64,000 bases of DNA from Clostridia bacterium (GTDB lineage Bacteria > Bacillota > Clostridia > Oscillospirales > Acutalibacteraceae): assembly GCA_017442265.1 (NCBI GenBank), contig JAFSAC010000016.1:55971-119970 (forward strand), read 5' to 3'. Of this stretch, positions 59,958 through 64,000 are shown in pieces. Position 1 is the first letter of the stretch. The number at the start of each line of letters is the position of its first letter. Under the pieces are notes generated by a model. The model worked only from the letters and a program-made list of their open reading frames with translations. It was not told the DNA's origin and did no database searches. A program made the position numbers and the translations under genes.

Positions 59958-60959
59958 TCATCCGACCGCTGCTTTGGCAAACGAATTGTTGACCACCTTG
60001 TCAAACGGAGCGACCTTTTCCAGCTCGCCGGCCTCCTGCATGACCTGTTGCAGTAACCCAAAGGATTTTTCACTCATCACGGGGGTGTCGCACCAGGCAT
60101 CGATCTTCCGGTAGCTTTCCACCGAAGCGGTGAGCAGCTCGATCGAGGTATCGGGGAAGAATTCGGTCACCGCTTTGGCGACCTCCTCGGAGGTGTGGGA
60201 GAGCACCCACTGTTGTCCTTTGTAGATCGCCCGGGTGAAGGCGGCGATCAGTTCCTCGTTTTCCGCTATATAGCTCTTTTTGGCAAAATAGGCGGTGTAG
60301 GGGATCTCCCCGGCGGCCTCGCCGACCGCTGCGACGATGTACCCCTGCCCTTCTGCCTCCAGCATCGAGGCGGTGGGCTCAAAACAGGTGAAATAATCGC
60401 CGGTGCCGGCGGTAAAAGCGGCGGTCATCAGCGCAAACTGCACGCTGCTGTCCAAGGTGAGATCGTTTGCCGGATCAAGTCCGTTTTTCCGCAGGACGTA
60501 TTCGAGGGTCATATACGGCACCCCGCCTTTTCTCCCCGGTAACACCACTGTATTTTTCAGTTTTTTCCAGTCAAAATCGGCATCCGGCCGGCGGGCGACT
60601 AGGAACGAGCCGTCCCGCTGGGTCACCTGGGCAAACACCTGGGTGTGGTCCTCTTTGCCCTCGTTGTAGACGTACACCGAGGCCTCGGGGCCGGCAAAGC
60701 CGATATCCATATTGCCGGACAGTACCGCACTCATCACCGCATCGGCGCCGTTGCCGTTGGAAAGCTCGATCTCAATGCCTTCCTCCTCAAAAAATCCCAG
60801 CGCGATCGCGGCATACTGCGGGGCGTAGAAGATCGAATGGGTCACTTCACACACCCGCACCTTCTGGAGGGTATCCTCTTTTTCGCCGCAGGCGGCGGCC
60901 GGCAGTAATAATAGCACAGCCGCCAGCACGGCACAGATCATACGAATAGCATATTTCAT
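59958..60959 (-). CDS. ABC transporter substrate-binding lipoprotein (NMT1/SsuA-like)
   Basis: 333 residues. Lipoprotein signal with lipobox PAAAC (Cys24) after a hydrophobic segment. The mature part has the NMT1/THI5-like pattern YAPQYAAIALGFFEEEGIEIEL, DIGFAGPEAS and PGRKGGVPYMTLEYVLRKNGLD. Such receptors bind sulfonates, taurine, nitrate, riboflavin or thiamine precursors; the sequence does not decide. Last gene of the ATPase-permease-receptor operon. Confidence 0.87.
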   Translation of the reverse strand: MKYAIRMICAVLAAVLLLLPAAACGEKEDTLQKVRVCEVTHSIFYAPQYAAIALGFFEEEGIEIELSNGNGADAVMSAVLSGNMDIGFAGPEASVYVYNEGKEDHTQVFAQVTQRDGSFLVARRPDADFDWKKLKNTVVLPGRKGGVPYMTLEYVLRKNGLDPANDLTLDSSVQFALMTAAFTAGTGDYFTCFEPTASMLEAEGQGYIVAAVGEAAGEIPYTAYFAKKSYIAENEELIAAFTRAIYKGQQWVLSHTSEEVAKAVTEFFPDTSIELLTASVESYRKIDAWCDTPVMSEKSFGLLQQVMQEAGELEKVAPFDKVVNNSFAKAAVG

Positions 60960-60975
60960 TAGAAAAGTCGCTCCT

Positions 60976-61794
60976 TCACGAATGTTCGATCCGGGAAACG
61001 GTCAGCTTTTGCAGGAGGGACACCGCCTCGTACATCAAAGCGGCTACCACCGACAGGATAATAACGCTGGCCATAACCAGATCCAGTTTGAATACCTGAC
61101 CGCCGTACACGATCAGGTAACCGAGCCCCGCTTTGGACACCAAAAATTCACCGGCGATCACCCCAACGAGTGACAGCCCGATGTTGATCTTCAGCGAATT
61201 AAACAGGGTGGACACGTTGTACGGAAATACGATCTTGAAAAAGATCTGGGCACGGGAGGCCCCGAAGGTTTCCGCCATACGGATAAATTCCGGGTCGGTA
61301 CGGTGAAAGCCGCCCAGCATCTCCAGCACCGTCACGATGAGCGAGATCGCCAGCGCCATGACCACGATCGCCCGGGTGCCCGCTCCCGCAATGATAATGA
61401 TGATCGGTCCCAGCGCGATCTTCGGCAGACTGTTGAGCACCACCAGATACGGCTCGCTCACCTTGGAGGCAAACGGACTCCACCACAATAACACCGCCAG
61501 CACGGTGCCGGTCACCGCCCCGAGCAGAAAGCCGGTCAGCGTTTCGAATACCGTCACCCCGATATGGGTGAGCAGTCCGTTTTGCGCCATATTCAGGTAG
61601 GTGTCGAGAATGCGGGACGGCTGACTGAAGATAAAGCTGTCGATGAGTCCCACCCGGGCGGCGATCTCCCACCACCCGATAAACAGCACCAAAATCCCGA
61701 TCTGGGTGAAAAGTACCCGTTGGCGGCGCCGCTTTTCGGTTTTGAGATACAACCGGCGTTGAGGGGATAGGGTGGGGGTTATTTTACGGCTCAT
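60976..61794 (-). CDS. ABC transporter permease (SsuC/TauC-like)
   Basis: 272 residues with about six hydrophobic segments; the ABC permease EAA loop is ETFGASRAQIFFKIVFPYNVSTLFNSLKINIG. ATG 61794 overlaps the ATPase gene by 11 bases, so the longer frame, which lies wholly inside the ATPase gene, is not used. Works with the receptor and ATPase of this operon. Confidence 0.88.
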   Translation of the reverse strand: MSRKITPTLSPQRRLYLKTEKRRRQRVLFTQIGILVLFIGWWEIAARVGLIDSFIFSQPSRILDTYLNMAQNGLLTHIGVTVFETLTGFLLGAVTGTVLAVLLWWSPFASKVSEPYLVVLNSLPKIALGPIIIIIAGAGTRAIVVMALAISLIVTVLEMLGGFHRTDPEFIRMAETFGASRAQIFFKIVFPYNVSTLFNSLKINIGLSLVGVIAGEFLVSKAGLGYLIVYGGQVFKLDLVMASVIILSVVAALMYEAVSLLQKLTVSRIEHS

Positions 61795-62551
61795 GGCATT
61801 CCAGCTCTCTCCAAATATGGTCAAAGTAGGCGGAAAATTGCGGGCTGTTCCGGCAGGAAAGTGGGGTGCGGGTGGGGATATCAAAGGTGATCGGTAGGAT
61901 CTCCCGCACCGTGGCCGGCCGGGCGGTCAAAATCACCACGAAATCGCTCATGCTGATACACTCGGGGATATCGTGGGTGACCATAAGGGTGGTGACCTGT
62001 TCCCGTTTCAAGATCTGATACACGTCCTCGGTAACCTCCAGCCGGGTCTGATAATCCAGCGCCGAAAACGCCTCGTCCAATAACAGAATATCCGGGCAGA
62101 CCGCCAGTGTCCGGATAAGGGCGGCGCGCTGGCGCATCCCGCCGGAGATCTGGGACGGGTATTTATCCCGGAATTCGTACAGCCCGTAGGTTTTCAGCAG
62201 CTGATCCGCGTGATCGATATTTTTCTCGGTCAACTGGTGGCGGATCTCCAATCCGAAAAGAACGTTCTGCCGAATGGTGCGCCATTCCAGCAGATTGTCC
62301 TTTTGCAGCATATACCCGATGCGGGGCGAGATGCCGGTGACCGGTTCGCCGCCGATAAGCACCTGTCCGCCGGAGGGGGTGAGCAGTCCGGCGATAATGG
62401 ACATCAGGGTGGATTTACCACAGCCGGACGGACCGACCAAACTGAAAAACTGTCCTTTGTCAATATGGAAGCTGATATCCTTCAGAGCGGCAACTTCACC
62501 GTTTTTCGCCTGATAGGTCTGCTCAATATGATCAATCCGCAGTACTTCCAT
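61784..62551 (-). CDS. ABC transporter ATP-binding protein (SsuB/TauB-like)
   Basis: 255 residues. Walker A GPSGCGKST near residue 40, signature ISGGMRQRAAL, Walker B ILLLDEAFSALDY and switch His in VTHDIPECISMSD. First gene of the operon. No TPP riboswitch or other known leader is seen in the 180 bases upstream, so the substrate class stays open. Confidence 0.92.
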   Translation of the reverse strand: MEVLRIDHIEQTYQAKNGEVAALKDISFHIDKGQFFSLVGPSGCGKSTLMSIIAGLLTPSGGQVLIGGEPVTGISPRIGYMLQKDNLLEWRTIRQNVLFGLEIRHQLTEKNIDHADQLLKTYGLYEFRDKYPSQISGGMRQRAALIRTLAVCPDILLLDEAFSALDYQTRLEVTEDVYQILKREQVTTLMVTHDIPECISMSDFVVILTARPATVREILPITFDIPTRTPLSCRNSPQFSAYFDHIWRELECHEP

Positions 62552-62665
62552 GCAACCGCTCCTTTCCGAAGACCGCCGTCACGGCACGGGAAAAGTCTTC
62601 TCTCCATTGTATGCAAAAGGCGGGTGGTGGTGTGTGCCGCTTATAAAGAAATCCCGGCAAAAATA

Positions 62666-62694
62666 TTGACTGTTGGACGTCACTATGGTAAAAT
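62666..62694 (+). promoter_or_regulatory. Promoter of the 62740-63798 gene
   Basis: TTGACT (62666-62671) and TAAAAT (62689-62694), 17-bp spacing. Confidence 0.75.
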
Positions 62695-62739
62695 TTTTAT
62701 AGATGAAACGATACGGTTGTATCGAAAAGGAGGGTGGAT

Positions 62740-63798
62740 ATGTTGAAAGGTCGAAAAATCGGGAAAATCCTGTGTGTTGTCACGGCATTTGTGCTGGTTG
62801 TCGCGGTGGCGGTCGGGGTGGTTTTATGGCGCTCCTATAAGCCGATGCTGTCGATTCAGGAGCGGGCAAATGACGGAGTGGGTTTCGGTCGGGTGACGGT
62901 GACCTCGGTGGAGGAACTCAAAAACGGCAATCCGTGGAACGAAAATATGGAGTTATCCACCCTGCCGGTGTACAAAAACCCGCTGAACGATGAAAATTAT
63001 CCGCTGTTGTCCGGCGGGGATATGAAAAAGATGCGGGCACGGTTGCTCGAGGTCGTCGATAAATTGGGCTGGGATTCCGATACGCTGACCGTCACCGAGA
63101 ATGAGTTGGGTAACTTGATCGCCAAAGTATCCGGAGCCACCGTGTCGGTTGATCAGGCGCTGAACGTGTCTGTTTCGTTTCTCCCGGTTGTTTCTTTGCC
63201 GGAGCGGTATGATTTTTCGCACGAAGGCCCGTATGACGAGGCCGACGTGGTGGATTGCCTGAAAACGGAATACGCGGAGTTTCTCGGGATGAAGGATCCA
63301 CAGACGGAGATTTCAGAACTTATCAGCGATTTTTATCCTCCGAGAACCTATTCCATTGATTTTTTTGACGGTGCTGGAGTGGGTGCGAAACCGCTTCTGA
63401 ACTATCATTTTGAGCAGGTGTCTTTTAATTGCAATGTAGACGGAACGCTGTTTGGTATTTGGATTTCTCAAGCGGATCGTTCCCACAAGGTGGGAGATTA
63501 CCCGATCGTTTCGCCGGAGAAGGCAACCGAACTGTTGGGGCAAGGGTGTTATCTCACCGTGGTTCAGGATGAATTCCCCGGTGTTGACAAGATCGGCAAG
63601 GTGGAACTTACCTACCGTACTGGCGAATGGAATGAGTATTTTATGCCGTACTACTGTTTTTACGTAGAGATGCCCGAGACTGAGGGCCGGCCCGGACAAA
63701 AAGACTACGGTCTGTATTACGTTCCGGCGGTGGAGGGAAAATATATCGCTGATATGCCCGATAAGCCGGCTCATTTGACCGCAAACGGGATTAAATAA
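62740..63798 (+). CDS. Hypothetical membrane-anchored exported protein
   Basis: 352 residues, no family recognised. One N-terminal hydrophobic segment (about residues 9-30) then a soluble, probably extracytoplasmic domain with beta-rich character; a QEV/TYRT-type segment near residue 290 resembles folds of YcdB/PepSY-like exported proteins but this is weak. ATG 62740 has AAAGGAGG six bases upstream; the GTG at 62734 sits inside that site. Own promoter and terminator. Confidence 0.6.
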   Translation: MLKGRKIGKILCVVTAFVLVVAVAVGVVLWRSYKPMLSIQERANDGVGFGRVTVTSVEELKNGNPWNENMELSTLPVYKNPLNDENYPLLSGGDMKKMRARLLEVVDKLGWDSDTLTVTENELGNLIAKVSGATVSVDQALNVSVSFLPVVSLPERYDFSHEGPYDEADVVDCLKTEYAEFLGMKDPQTEISELISDFYPPRTYSIDFFDGAGVGAKPLLNYHFEQVSFNCNVDGTLFGIWISQADRSHKVGDYPIVSPEKATELLGQGCYLTVVQDEFPGVDKIGKVELTYRTGEWNEYFMPYYCFYVEMPETEGRPGQKDYGLYYVPAVEGKYIADMPDKPAHLTANGIK

Positions 63799-63802
63799 CA
63801 AT

Positions 63803-63844
63803 AAAAAACCGCCCTGGGGGTGCGCACCCCCAGGGCGGTTTTTT
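63803..63844. terminator. Bidirectional terminator
   Basis: A long perfect stem of about 17 bp (AAAACCGCCCTGGGGGT arms) between the convergent genes ending at 63798 and 63853. Confidence 0.9.
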
Positions 63845-63852
63845 GATGCGGT

Positions 63853-64000
63853 TTATGCTTTTTTGTTTCGGCGGATGAGAAGCAGGATGCCGGCGATGAC
63901 CGCGGCGATCGCGGTGACAATACCGATTGCGCCCCACGAAGCATTCGCCAGTCCGGTGATGAGGAAATCGCCGGTTTCGGGGTCCTGCAGGTGGGAAAAC
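63853..64000 (-). CDS. C-terminal end of a cell-wall-anchored surface protein (partial)
   Basis: The last 49 codons of a - strand gene that continues beyond the window. The tail reads DPETGDF, then after a short spacer a hydrophobic helix (AIGIVTAIAAVIAGILLLI) and RRNKKA. DPETGD resembles the NPxTGD sorting signals of clostridial sortases, so this is a second probable sortase substrate in the window; the motif differs from the KKTGAD of 39657-40208. Confidence 0.7.
   Translation of the reverse strand, partial: FSHLQDPETGDFLITGLANASWGAIGIVTAIAAVIAGILLLIRRNKKA

Noticed and set aside
62552..62665. TPP riboswitch ahead of the NMT1-type ABC operon
   Set aside because: The conserved CUGAGA and related TPP-box elements are not present in the leader, so a thiamine-precursor role gains no support.

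Overview
The window is high-G+C chromosomal DNA of a Gram-positive, low-rank Firmicutes type, most likely an uncultured gut Clostridia (Oscillospirales-like). Evidence for this: ribonuclease Y, RqcH, YitT, DnaD plus a DnaI-type loader, HemW, YebC, class D-like sortase, PASTA protein, tRNAs with encoded CCA, and a choloylglycine hydrolase typical of intestinal bacteria. No species can be named from the sequence alone.

Layout. 1-8650: end of a NIF3 protein, rqcH, two FAD proteins, recG, rny. 9061-10210: tRNA-Gln followed by a small low-G+C insert (four-helix-bundle protein and a membrane protein). 10260-15540: ArsB/NhaD transporter, esterase, FAD oxidoreductase plus choloylglycine hydrolase, DUF2752. 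15600-23940: TM2 protein, inositol monophosphatase pair, SGNH hydrolase, a GT8/PlsC/CrtO-like glycolipid operon, a MarR-DegV-XRE operon, a hypothetical protein. 24150-31240: divergent tRNA-Leu and tRNA-Tyr, then a low-G+C island. 31280-45290: hydrolase, YitT, isomerase, nitroreductase, a metal-ATPase operon, YebC, a sortase operon, a Gld-type ABC operon. 45370-55330: DUF1015, PASTA pseudokinase, DnaI/DnaD, HemW, two-component system plus HtrA. 55380-63800: metA-metY, an oxidoreductase/isomerase pair, an NMT1-type ABC transporter, an exported protein; the window ends inside a cell-wall-anchored protein.

The most unusual structure is the island at tRNA-Tyr. A 210-bp multi-hairpin sequence starts at the tRNA's terminal CCA and ends in a 15-nt copy of the tRNA 3' end. 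It is repeated three times at exactly 210 bp (24521-24730, 28177-28386, 30051-30260; about 95% identical by eye). Between and after the copies lie A+T-rich cargo modules: AraC/sugar isomerase/oxidoreductase, a broken HTH gene plus a DUF4838 protein, and a YgjV-like membrane protein. Two modules also begin with an array of short hairpins separated by GTGAAAT/ATTTCAC words; stems differ between the arrays but pairing is kept. Fragments of the tRNA T-arm mark several junctions, and no integrase gene is present. This looks like stepwise capture of gene cassettes at a tRNA by a mechanism acting in trans.

How genes work together: metA (Glu111, acetyl-type) and metY form an O-acetylhomoserine route to homocysteine/methionine; ArsR-HMA-P-ATPase is a self-regulated Zn/Cd/Pb efflux operon; substrate-sortase-membrane protein form an overlapping surface-anchoring operon; response regulator, kinase and HtrA form a likely envelope-stress unit.
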